This document shows, piece by piece, positions 43,911 to 51,832 of a stretch of DNA of 61,024 nucleotides (position 1 is its first letter; the number at the start of each line of letters is the position of its first letter). Both the position numbers and the translations under genes were made by a program. The stretch is from assembly GCA_016291135.1 (NCBI GenBank), contig JAEFAE010000011.1, positions 1 through 61,024 of the forward strand. Reading direction: 5' to 3'. The DNA comes from Bacteroidales bacterium. Its GTDB lineage: Bacteria > Bacteroidota > Bacteroidia > Bacteroidales > F082. The notes beneath the pieces are model-generated. The model was not told the origin of the DNA. It saw only the letters and a list, made by a program, of their open reading frames with translations, and searched no databases.

Positions 43911-45486
43911 TTTTAAGATGCTTTTTGAGTTCGACGAGGCAGGTGCGGTGCGGGATGATGACCGAAACGCCGTTGTAGTTCACCTCTTCTTCGATGATGC
44001 GCACGTTTTCCTCATGGTTCTTCGGCAAGGGGATGATGTCGCGGATGTGCTCCGGAGCGACGCCCAAGCCCTCGCAGATCTGGCGGATCTTGTTGTTGGC
44101 CGAGGACGGCTGGCCGCCGGTCATGGCGGTGATGTCGTTGTCGAGAATCATGATCACCACATTGGCTTTCTCGTTGACGCAGTCGAGCAGACCCGTCATG
44201 CCGCTGTGGCCGAAGGTACCGTCGCCGATGACGCCTACCGCCGGGAAGATGCCCACCTCGCTGGCACCCTTGGCCATGGTGATGGAAGCGCCCATGCACA
44301 CGGTCGTCTGGATGGCGCCCATGTTGAAGCCCAAGGTATAACAGCCGATGTCGCCGAACACCTTGCCGCCTTTGTATTTGGCCATGACGGCGTTCAAGGC
44401 GGTGTAGCTGTCGATATGGGGACAGCCCTGGCACAACGCCGGGGGACGTGCTGTGACCACCTCCGGAACGGCAAAGTCGCCACTCAGGTTCTTACCCAAG
44501 GCCTTGGCCACTTTCTCGGCATTCAGCTCGCCATCGCGACGGATGGTCTCGTCCAAACGGCCCATCACCTTCTTGCCCTTGCCGAGGAAGCCCTTCACAT
44601 GCTCTTCGACGAAAGGCTGTCCGTCTTCAAGAACCAAGATCTCGTCCACCGCTTCGTACAGTTTGTTGATCATGTTGTACGGCAAGGGATACTGGGTGAC
44701 CTTGACCACCGGATAGGGGCAGGTGCCGCCCGGGAAGTTCTCCATCAGGTAGTTGTAGGCGATGCCCGTGGTGATGATGCCCAGTTTCTTGTCTGGACCG
44801 TCGATATACTTGTTGTAACCGGATTCCTCCGACGACTTGGTGAAGGCCGGCTGCTTGTCGATCAGCTGGCGGTACAGGCGCTTGGCATTGGCTGGCAGCA
44901 ACACGAACGACTTGGCGTCGGCCGGTTCGGTCAGCTCGTTCTGCTTGCGGACGGGTTTGCGAACCACGCCGGCACGGCTATGGGCAAGACGGGTGGGGAT
45001 GCGGTACAGCACCGGGGTACCCAGCGTCTCGCTCAACTCAAAACCGAAATGCACCATGTCGTAAGCCTCCTGTTGGTTGGAGGGCTCCAACATCGGGATC
45101 ATGGCCCAGTGACCGTAGAAACGGCTATCCTGCTCGTCTTGCGAAGAGAACATGCTTGGGTCGTCGGCTACCACCACCAGCACGCCCTTGGTGCCGATGA
45201 TGGCCGCATTCATGAAGGGGTCGCCACACACGTTCAAACCGACATGCTTCATGCACGTCATGGCACGTTTACCCGCGTAGGCCACGCCGATGGAAGCCTC
45301 CAAGGCCGTCTTCTCGTTGGCGCACCAGTTGGCGCGGACGCCAAGCTCCTTGGCCTGTTTCGATTTCATAACATATTCCGTGATCTGGGTGGACGGCGTG
45401 CCAGGATAACTGTTGATGGCACTTCCGCCCGCGTCGATAAAGCCCTGTGCAATAGCCTCATCGCCGAGTAACAATAATTTCTCCAT
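43906..45486 (-). CDS. iorA: Indolepyruvate:ferredoxin oxidoreductase alpha subunit IorA
   Basis: The large, thiamine-diphosphate-binding subunit. The 526-residue protein has the pyrimidine-binding part (INSYPGTPSTQITEY, ANEKTALEASIGVAYAGKRA) and the thiamine pyrophosphate motif GDGTFGHSGMTGLLD...ILDND. CQGCPH precedes the second thiamine domain. The archaeal enzyme carries a C-terminal two-cluster ferredoxin domain; here the protein ends at LKKHLKK with no CxxCxxC cluster motifs, so electrons must leave by another route. The ATG at 45486 (MEKLLLLGDEA) fits the family better than one at 45519. Promoter at 45532-45539. Confidence 0.93.
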   Translation of the reverse strand: MEKLLLLGDEAIAQGFIDAGGSAINSYPGTPSTQITEYVMKSKQAKELGVRANWCANEKTALEASIGVAYAGKRAMTCMKHVGLNVCGDPFMNAAIIGTKGVLVVVADDPSMFSSQDEQDSRFYGHWAMIPMLEPSNQQEAYDMVHFGFELSETLGTPVLYRIPTRLAHSRAGVVRKPVRKQNELTEPADAKSFVLLPANAKRLYRQLIDKQPAFTKSSEESGYNKYIDGPDKKLGIITTGIAYNYLMENFPGGTCPYPVVKVTQYPLPYNMINKLYEAVDEILVLEDGQPFVEEHVKGFLGKGKKVMGRLDETIRRDGELNAEKVAKALGKNLSGDFAVPEVVTARPPALCQGCPHIDSYTALNAVMAKYKGGKVFGDIGCYTLGFNMGAIQTTVCMGASITMAKGASEVGIFPAVGVIGDGTFGHSGMTGLLDCVNEKANVVIMILDNDITAMTGGQPSSANNKIRQICEGLGVAPEHIRDIIPLPKNHEENVRIIEEEVNYNGVSVIIPHRTCLVELKKHLKK

Positions 45487-45531
45487 GTTGTTTGTGTTAT
45501 GATGTGATATTCTGTTCAAGTGCTAAACGCA

Positions 45532-45539
45532 CAAAGATA
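45532..45539 (-). promoter_or_regulatory. -7 box TATCTTTG for iorA-iorB
   Basis: Minus-strand TAnnTTTG match 46 bases before the iorA ATG and 35 bases before the convergent-running stop of the upstream amidase gene is cleared, so iorAB has its own promoter. Confidence 0.55.
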
Positions 45540-45566
45540 AGAAAAAAGGCGGTACGGACAAGTGTT

Positions 45567-47276
45567 TTACCGAATAATTCTTTTCGCCATGAAGGCGCCG
45601 TCGGCTGTACGGGTCACACGCAGCAGATAGGTCCCTTGGGCCAGCCCTTCCATGTTGAGCGACACCGACTCGGAAAAACGGCGTTCGGCCAACACCCGTC
45701 CATAGAGGTCGGCCAGGACAGCCACATAGCCCTGGTCGTCGGGTGGGCTGAGACGGAGCTCATCGCCCACCTGGACAGTGCGGACCCCCTCCAGTGCATA
45801 CTCGCTGACCGCCGTGTTGTTTCGTGCGGTCCATATCGCCGTCCAGCCCAAATCGGTTCCCTCGCAATCGGAGCGGAACTCGACGCACATCGCATTGGAA
45901 GAGCTGGTCACCCTTCCCGGCGACCGGGTGTTCCAACGGCCCAGTTTCGGGGCATACACGTCCGCCCCGTCATAGATCCAAAGGAAGTCGTAGTCACGTT
46001 CCAGCGCAAAGCTGGTAAACTGGAGCGAGATGGAAGTGTTTTCATCGCTGGTGATGACCCAGATTCTCCGCTCGTTGTTGCCGTAATGGCCATGGTTCAA
46101 GATGCCCGAGGTAACGCCGGGGCCGCCTAGCTGCCGGACCTCAGTGCCTTCGTTGATCAACTTGTAGTAATAGTTCCAGTCCCAATACGGCCCTGGATCG
46201 GTATGCGACTGCCCAGGATAATGCTGATGCCCACGGATGTCGAGGCAAGCCCCTTCCCCGCCCAGGTCCCAAACGCCGGTATTCAGCGTCAAACCGTTGT
46301 CCAAGGTGTCGGTATAGAAGGTGTGATGCCCATCGATGGAGGCATAGCGTTCACAAATGTCGCGGACCAGACGGGCTGAAGAAGCGTACATCTCCGGTGT
46401 GAAGAAGCTGACGATGTCGCCGTAGGCCTCATGCTCAATCCCGATGGTATAGGCGTTTGCCGAGCGGGCATGCCATGCCTTGTCGGCTTCGCGTACCATC
46501 TGGGTCACCTGCCCGTCGCTGGATCGGATGACATAATGTGCCGACACCTGTGCGTCGCAGTTTTGGAACCAGCTGATGCAGCCTGCATAGCTACCTTCGG
46601 TATAGTGGATCACCACCCCGCTGACCGGGTTGGTGCGTTCGCTGTAGTTACATTCTGGGGCGGGAACCCAAAGCGCCGGCGGGTAGTCCGGACCTTTGTC
46701 AAAAGACAATCCACGGGCAGAAAGGATCTCATAGTCCGCCCCGAAAAGCGCCGGGAGGTCCTCCCCCAACTGCTCATAGACGGAATAGAGCATCATCTTC
46801 ATGGGCAAGGCATCCCTTCCTTCCCCGACAGGGAGTTCCGACAGGGCCTCAATCACAGGGAGGTAGTCCGCCACCCGGTTGCCGTCGATGCGATACTGCT
46901 CCGCCAATTTGACACAGGCCTTGGCATAGGCCAGCACATTCACGGCGGGATCCTCCAGGATGGTCTCCTCCGCAAAGCCCGACAGCGCCGCCACCGTGCT
47001 CAGGTTTTCCCTGAAATAGCCCTTGCCGTCCTTTACCAAACCCATCATGCCGTACGCCCGAGGCATGGCCTGGGGATCGTCGGCGGGCAAGGAATAGTCC
47101 GCATCGGTGAGATGATGGCAATGGGTATTGGTGAAAGCGACGGCCCGAAGCAGCCCATGGGGCAGCCCGGCACATTGCGCCTCCGCCTGCCCGAACACGT
47201 CCGGCTCCTGCGCCTGGGCAACCATGCCCATACCCAGCAGCCATGTCAATAGGAGAAGAAAACGTGAGAAACGCAT
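45567..47276 (-). CDS. T9SS-secreted N-acetylmuramoyl-L-alanine amidase with CUB domain
   Basis: A 569-residue secreted protein: signal peptide (VAQAQ), an N-terminal helical domain of about 190 residues, an amidase_2 (PGRP-like) domain with zinc ligands expected in VVIHYTEG and GHQHYPGQSHTDPG and the motif YTIGIEHEAYG, then a CUB-like beta domain (YDFLWIYDGADVY...CVEFRSD) and a sorting-domain-like C-terminus (QGTYLLRVTRTADG...KRIIR). Amidases of this fold cut the stem peptide from muramic acid. Because T9SS cargo is exported to the surface or outside, foreign peptidoglycan is a likelier substrate than the cell's own wall. Start at 47276 agrees with the promoter at 47301-47308. Confidence 0.85.
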   Translation of the reverse strand: MRFSRFLLLLTWLLGMGMVAQAQEPDVFGQAEAQCAGLPHGLLRAVAFTNTHCHHLTDADYSLPADDPQAMPRAYGMMGLVKDGKGYFRENLSTVAALSGFAEETILEDPAVNVLAYAKACVKLAEQYRIDGNRVADYLPVIEALSELPVGEGRDALPMKMMLYSVYEQLGEDLPALFGADYEILSARGLSFDKGPDYPPALWVPAPECNYSERTNPVSGVVIHYTEGSYAGCISWFQNCDAQVSAHYVIRSSDGQVTQMVREADKAWHARSANAYTIGIEHEAYGDIVSFFTPEMYASSARLVRDICERYASIDGHHTFYTDTLDNGLTLNTGVWDLGGEGACLDIRGHQHYPGQSHTDPGPYWDWNYYYKLINEGTEVRQLGGPGVTSGILNHGHYGNNERRIWVITSDENTSISLQFTSFALERDYDFLWIYDGADVYAPKLGRWNTRSPGRVTSSSNAMCVEFRSDCEGTDLGWTAIWTARNNTAVSEYALEGVRTVQVGDELRLSPPDDQGYVAVLADLYGRVLAERRFSESVSLNMEGLAQGTYLLRVTRTADGAFMAKRIIR

Positions 47277-47300
47277 GGCATTCCGATTAGGATCAGAAAG

Positions 47301-47308
47301 CAAAGGTA
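47301..47308 (-). promoter_or_regulatory. -7 box TACCTTTG for the secreted amidase
   Basis: Minus-strand TAnnTTTG match 24 bases before the ATG at 47276; an ATG further upstream in the same frame would lie before the promoter. Confidence 0.55.
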
Positions 47309-47407
47309 GCATTTTTTTTGGAACGGATTTTGTGAAAATCATTCTTTTGGCTGTAACTTTTCGGCCGATGATCCGTTATACATCATTGAAAACATCAATC
47401 AAACGAA

Positions 47408-47857
47408 ATGAGCAACAACAAACGACTTGAAAGAGACCTCCAGAACAAGGTTCTCGGGGGTGTCTGCTCCGGATTGGGCAACTACTTCGAGATGGACCCG
47501 ACCTTCTGGCGGGTTCTGTTCTTCTTCCTTTTCCTGATCGGTTGTTCAGGACTCCTCATCTACATCATTCTCTGGATTGCCATGCCTGCTGCCGCCTACC
47601 ACGCCACAGCCGACCATTTCGCCTCGCAACCTGGAGAAAATCAGGTCCAAGAGGCCGGCACCAACGCCGCCGACCCCGACAGCGCACAGCGCAAAAAGAA
47701 CAGCAACATGGCGGCCGGACTCACCTTGATCGGTGTCGGTGTCGTCTGCCTGTTGGCCCGCTACATCCCACAGATCAGTTGGCGCACTGCCTGGCCCATC
47801 ATCCTCATTGTCTTAGGTATCATCCTCATTCTCCCCATTAAAATCAAGAAGTCATGA
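47408..47857 (+). CDS. PspC-domain membrane protein
   Basis: A 149-residue protein. The N-terminal PspC domain (NKVLGGVCSGLGNYFEMDPTFWRV, then a membrane helix IYIILWIAMP) is followed by a polar linker (about 62-98) and two more helices resembling the LiaI/LiaF membrane part. PspC proteins sense or signal envelope stress. The stop overlaps the next start as ATGA, coupling it to a LiaF-like protein, which strengthens an envelope-stress role. Confidence 0.88.
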   Translation: MSNNKRLERDLQNKVLGGVCSGLGNYFEMDPTFWRVLFFFLFLIGCSGLLIYIILWIAMPAAAYHATADHFASQPGENQVQEAGTNAADPDSAQRKKNSNMAAGLTLIGVGVVCLLARYIPQISWRTAWPIILIVLGIILILPIKIKKS

Positions 47858-48837
47858 AAAGCAGAAACCTCTTTATGGGCATCCTCGTGCTGTTCACGGG
47901 AGTTGTCGCCTTGTTGTCTTCACTCGGAGTCATCGAATTCCACTGGTCCATCCTGTGGAAACTCTGGCCCATGTTTCTCATCATCGCCGGGATTGCCCTG
48001 CTGCCCCTCAACGACTATGTGAAAGGCGCCATCCTGGTGGCGGCCCTGGGCATCGGCTGCCTGCTCTACCAAGCTGAAAACAGGCACTACCAAGGCAACG
48101 CCGTCTCACGCTTCTTCCATCGTCATTTCGCCCAATGGGATTGGGACGACGACGATGTCCAAGGAGACGAGGCGACCGACAACGACACCTACAACGCCAG
48201 CAACGACTTCCAATACGACCAACATTTTGCGGAGCCGTTCCGCGACGTGGAACGGGCTTCGATGGACATTGAATTCGGTGCCGGCGACCTCACGCTGGCC
48301 GCCCCCTGCGCCGAACTGGCCAAGGTCGACATCAACAGCAACTTCGTACAATACAGTTTCCGGTCGGAAGGAGGTGACGACGAGGCCTCCTTCCACCTCA
48401 CCGGCAAAGGCACCACCCAGCACCTCCATAAGAAGAAAGGCAACACCAACGACATCGCACTCGCCTTGTGCGCCCATCCCGTTTGGGACTTCTCGCTCGA
48501 CATGGGCGCCGCCAGCGCCAAGCTAGACTTCACCCCTTACCAAGTGTCTGAAATCGAAATCAACGGCGGCGCCTGCAACCTGGACCTGAAACTGGGCGAC
48601 AGCGGCATCGACACGGAAGTCGAGATCAGCACCGGTGCCTCGGACATCGACATCCAGGTGCCTGCCGGCATGGACTGCGAGGTGCGCATCGAGTCGGCCA
48701 TCACCGGCAAGGACTTCAAGGGATTCGAGAAAGTGGAACGCGGCCTGTGGAGAACCCCTGGTTTCGGACAGGGCTCGCACCGGATAACCATCCAGATCGA
48801 ATGTGCCGTCTCTGACATTTCCATCGAACAGTATTGA
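47854..48837 (+). CDS. LiaF-like membrane protein with toast-rack (DUF2154-type) domain
   Basis: A 327-residue protein. Three or four N-terminal helices (up to about residue 72; FMGILVLFTGVVALLSSLG, LWKLWPMFLIIAGIALL) match the LiaI/LiaF-like membrane part, then an acidic linker (about 90-120) and a C-terminal beta-solenoid-like adhesin domain with short repeats (IEFGAGDLTLAAP, LDMGAASAKLDF, INGGACNLDLKL, STGASDIDIQV). In Firmicutes LiaF controls a cell-envelope stress regulator; here there is no nearby histidine kinase. Coupled to the PspC gene by a four-base overlap. Confidence 0.82.
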   Translation: MKSRNLFMGILVLFTGVVALLSSLGVIEFHWSILWKLWPMFLIIAGIALLPLNDYVKGAILVAALGIGCLLYQAENRHYQGNAVSRFFHRHFAQWDWDDDDVQGDEATDNDTYNASNDFQYDQHFAEPFRDVERASMDIEFGAGDLTLAAPCAELAKVDINSNFVQYSFRSEGGDDEASFHLTGKGTTQHLHKKKGNTNDIALALCAHPVWDFSLDMGAASAKLDFTPYQVSEIEINGGACNLDLKLGDSGIDTEVEISTGASDIDIQVPAGMDCEVRIESAITGKDFKGFEKVERGLWRTPGFGQGSHRITIQIECAVSDISIEQY

Positions 48838-48843
48838 TTTTTT

Positions 48844-48875
48844 TTTGAAAGGTTGCCGAATCTTTCTTATCTTTG
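48844..48875 (+). promoter_or_regulatory. Full Bacteroidota promoter for the TonB receptor (TTTG-N20-TATCTTTG)
   Basis: TTTG at 48844-48847 and TATCTTTG at 48868-48875 are 20 bases apart, matching both the -33 and -7 consensus elements. The ATG at 48902 is 26 bases downstream, which excludes the longer in-frame start at 48803. Confidence 0.7.
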
Positions 48876-48901
48876 CAGATTTGAAACAACTAGGCAACAC
48901 C

Positions 48902-51247
48902 ATGAAACGCTCAACTGCATTATATCGGATCTTTTTCCTACTCTCCTTCGCACTCCTGACCGCCTCGCTACAGGCCCAGACCAACGACATCAAGGGCTTC
49001 GTGTATGAAGCCTCCACGGGCGAACCGGTCATGTACTGCAACGTCGTTCTGAAAGGGACCATCTTGGGTTGTTCCACCGACGAGAACGGGTATTTCAACC
49101 TGACCCGCATCCCCGACGGCACCTACAACCTGATGATCACCTGCGTGGGCTATGACACCTTGACCGACCGGGTCAGCCTGGCGGGAGGAAAATCCCTGAA
49201 CAAGAAATACACCCTGAAGGAAACCAGCATGACGCTGGAGACGGTCAGCATCACGGCCGACAAGATCGAGGCCCGTACCGAAACCAAAACCTCCGTCATC
49301 ACGGTGACGCCCAGGACCATCAACAAGATTCCCAGCATCGGCGGCCAGTCCGACCTTGCCCAATACCTGCAGGTGGTGCCCGGCGTCATCTTCACGGGTG
49401 ACCAAGGCGGACAGCTCTACATCCGCGGCGGTTCTCCCATCCAAAACAAGGTGCTGCTCGACGGCATGGTGGTTTACAACCCCTTCCACTCCATCGGTTT
49501 GTTCTCGGTCTTCGACACGGACATCATCCGCAACGCCGAGGTCTATACCGGCGGTTTCGGCGCTGAATACGGCGGGCGTATCTCCTCGGTGATGGACATC
49601 AGCACCCGTGACGGCAACAAAAGACACTGGGGCGGCAAACTCGGCACCAGCTGCTTCGGCGCCAAGCTCACCCTCGAAGGACCGCTCGTCAAACCCAAAA
49701 CGCCCGAAAGCGGCGCGGTCACCCTGGTCCTCTCGGCCAAGAACTCTTACCTGGAGCAGACAAGCCGCACCCTCTACCGTTATGCCGCCGAAGACGGTCT
49801 TCCTTTCAATTACGATGACTTCTATGGCAAAGTATCGATCAATGCCCCCAATGGTTCCAAGGTGAACCTCTTTGGCTTCTCGTTCAACGACCGGGTCAAC
49901 AACTACAAGTCCCTTTCCGACTTCAATTGGAACTCCTGGGGCGTCGGATCCAACTTCCTGGTCATCCCCGGAAAGGCTCCGGTCATGATCGAAGGCAATG
50001 TTGCCTATTCCAGCTACATCGCCAACATGAAGGAGCACAACAACGCCGATCGCTATAGCAAGATCGACGGCTTCAACATGGGCTTCAACTTCAACTACTT
50101 CTTAGGCAAGAACACGCTCAAATACGGCATTGAGATCAACGGATATTCCACCGACTATCTCACCTATAGTGCCTACGGCAACCACCAGATCCGACAGACC
50201 AACTATTCCACGGAAATCGGCACCTACGTCAAATACAAAGCCTCCTTGGGCAAACTGTTGCTTGAACCCAGCTTCCGTTTCCAATACTACGCCTCGTTCA
50301 ACACGCCCTCCTTCGAGCCCCGACTGGCCTTCAAATACATCATCAACGACCGCTTGCGCATCAAGGGTGCCGGCGGACACTACTCCCAGGATTTCGTGGC
50401 AGCCACCAGCGACCGCGATGTCGTCAACCTGTTCTACGGATTCCTTTCCGGTGTGACCAACGTCCCCAAATACTTCAATGGCGAGCGGGTGTATTCCAGC
50501 CTCCAAAAAGCCAACCACTTCGTACTTGGCACGGAGTATGACCTCGGCAACAACCTGACCTTGAACCTCGAAGGCTACTGGAAACACTTCGGGTTGATCA
50601 CCAACCTCAACCGGAACAAGATGTATCCCGAAAACGAAGCCACCCTCCAGGTCAATGAGCTCCTCAAGAAAGACTTCATGATCGAGAACGGCGATGCCTA
50701 CGGATTCGACCTCTCCATGAAATATGAGGACAAGCATTGGTACCTGTGGGGCGTCTACGCCTTGGGTTACGTGCACCGCAACTATGAGAAATACGAGGGA
50801 GGCGCCACCCATCTGGTCACCTACGAGCCGCATTTCGACCGCCGTCACAACGTCAACATCATCCTGACCTACACCGCCGGCGACCGCCGTGAATGGGAGT
50901 TCAGCGGACGTTGGAATTTCGGTACCGGATTCCCCTTCACCAAACTCCAGGGCTTCTACGAGTACCACCCCTTCCAGAACGGCATCAATTTCGACTACAC
51001 CACGGCCAACGGCCAGATCGGAGTGCTCTTTGCGGACCTCAACCAGGGACGCCTGCCCACCTATCACCGCCTCGACCTCGATGTCAAGCGCAAGTTCTTC
51101 TTCAGCGAACGCACCCAGTTGGAGGTGGACCTGAGCGTCACCAATGTGTACAACCGGGCCAATGTGTTCTATGTCGACATCATCTCGCACGACATCGTGA
51201 ACCAGTTACCCATTCTTCCCTCTCTCGGATTGACCCTTACTTTCTAA
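48902..51247 (+). CDS. TonB-dependent outer membrane receptor with CarboxypepD_reg-like domain
   Basis: A 781-residue receptor. Signal peptide (SLQAQ), an N-terminal carboxypeptidase-D regulatory-like domain (DIKGFVYEASTGEPVMYCNV, about 25-105), a plug (DLAQYLQVVPGVIFTGDQGG, YIRGGSPIQNKVLLDGMVV) and a C-terminal 22-strand-type barrel ending LPSLGLTLTF. No SusD partner follows, so it is unlikely to be a classical glycan-import pair; a small ligand, metal or peptide is possible. It is followed after 6 bases by a small secreted protein that may act with it. Confidence 0.9.
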   Translation: MKRSTALYRIFFLLSFALLTASLQAQTNDIKGFVYEASTGEPVMYCNVVLKGTILGCSTDENGYFNLTRIPDGTYNLMITCVGYDTLTDRVSLAGGKSLNKKYTLKETSMTLETVSITADKIEARTETKTSVITVTPRTINKIPSIGGQSDLAQYLQVVPGVIFTGDQGGQLYIRGGSPIQNKVLLDGMVVYNPFHSIGLFSVFDTDIIRNAEVYTGGFGAEYGGRISSVMDISTRDGNKRHWGGKLGTSCFGAKLTLEGPLVKPKTPESGAVTLVLSAKNSYLEQTSRTLYRYAAEDGLPFNYDDFYGKVSINAPNGSKVNLFGFSFNDRVNNYKSLSDFNWNSWGVGSNFLVIPGKAPVMIEGNVAYSSYIANMKEHNNADRYSKIDGFNMGFNFNYFLGKNTLKYGIEINGYSTDYLTYSAYGNHQIRQTNYSTEIGTYVKYKASLGKLLLEPSFRFQYYASFNTPSFEPRLAFKYIINDRLRIKGAGGHYSQDFVAATSDRDVVNLFYGFLSGVTNVPKYFNGERVYSSLQKANHFVLGTEYDLGNNLTLNLEGYWKHFGLITNLNRNKMYPENEATLQVNELLKKDFMIENGDAYGFDLSMKYEDKHWYLWGVYALGYVHRNYEKYEGGATHLVTYEPHFDRRHNVNIILTYTAGDRREWEFSGRWNFGTGFPFTKLQGFYEYHPFQNGINFDYTTANGQIGVLFADLNQGRLPTYHRLDLDVKRKFFFSERTQLEVDLSVTNVYNRANVFYVDIISHDIVNQLPILPSLGLTLTF

Positions 51248-51253
51248 GCAACC

Positions 51254-51832
51254 ATGAAACGTCTCTTTTTGATCCTTTCCCTTTGTGTCGCAAGCATTCT
51301 CGGCGTTGCCCAGCAAGCCACCGAAGACGATGCCATGCAATTCTACCGCACCCTCCAAGGCGACTACACGGCCCAGCTGAACGATTCCGTCACGCTGACG
51401 CTTCACCTCACCCCCATCTGGGAACAAGACCGGTTCCAATGGCTCTATCTGGAGGCCGTCGACCCGGGCACCCACCAGGTTTTGGAACAGAAGATCTTGG
51501 AGATCGAACCCTTGAAGCATGCTGCCATTAAAGTGATCGTGCACGGCATCCGACAAGCCGAGACGTTTGCCGGCAAATGGAGCAACCGGAACTTCTTTGA
51601 CGGATACAACACCCATATCCTGAAAGGAAAGTCCTCTTTTGTGTTCTTGAAAACCAAGGATTTCGAGTACCAGACCAACTGGAACAGACGGAAGTCGTTC
51701 CATTGTTTCCCCAAACGGGACCGGGTCCATTTCAAATGCTCCCAGGAGGACGAACGCATCTATGTCAAGCGTGTCCCTGCCGGAACCAGCGACATCAAGG
51801 GAATCCTTTTCCTCAAAGACCCGACTGACTGA
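51254..51832 (+). CDS. Small secreted protein, possibly CpcT/CpeT-like
   Basis: A 192-residue protein with a signal peptide (SILGVAQQ). The segments AMQFYRTLQGDYTAQL, WLYLEAVDPGTHQVLEQKI and the late FHCFPKRDRVHFKCS resemble the CpcT/CpeT beta-barrel family, known in cyanobacteria for attaching bilins but common in Bacteroidota with no known role. The match is by general pattern only. It begins 6 bases after the TonB receptor, so a joint role at the outer membrane is possible. Its last 20 bases overlap the convergent fucosidase gene. Confidence 0.6.
   Translation: MKRLFLILSLCVASILGVAQQATEDDAMQFYRTLQGDYTAQLNDSVTLTLHLTPIWEQDRFQWLYLEAVDPGTHQVLEQKILEIEPLKHAAIKVIVHGIRQAETFAGKWSNRNFFDGYNTHILKGKSSFVFLKTKDFEYQTNWNRRKSFHCFPKRDRVHFKCSQEDERIYVKRVPAGTSDIKGILFLKDPTD

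Noticed and set aside
43666..45471. Long plus-strand open frame antisense to iorA (about 601 codons)
   Set aside because: It lies wholly opposite a well-conserved gene and has no domain-like sequence.
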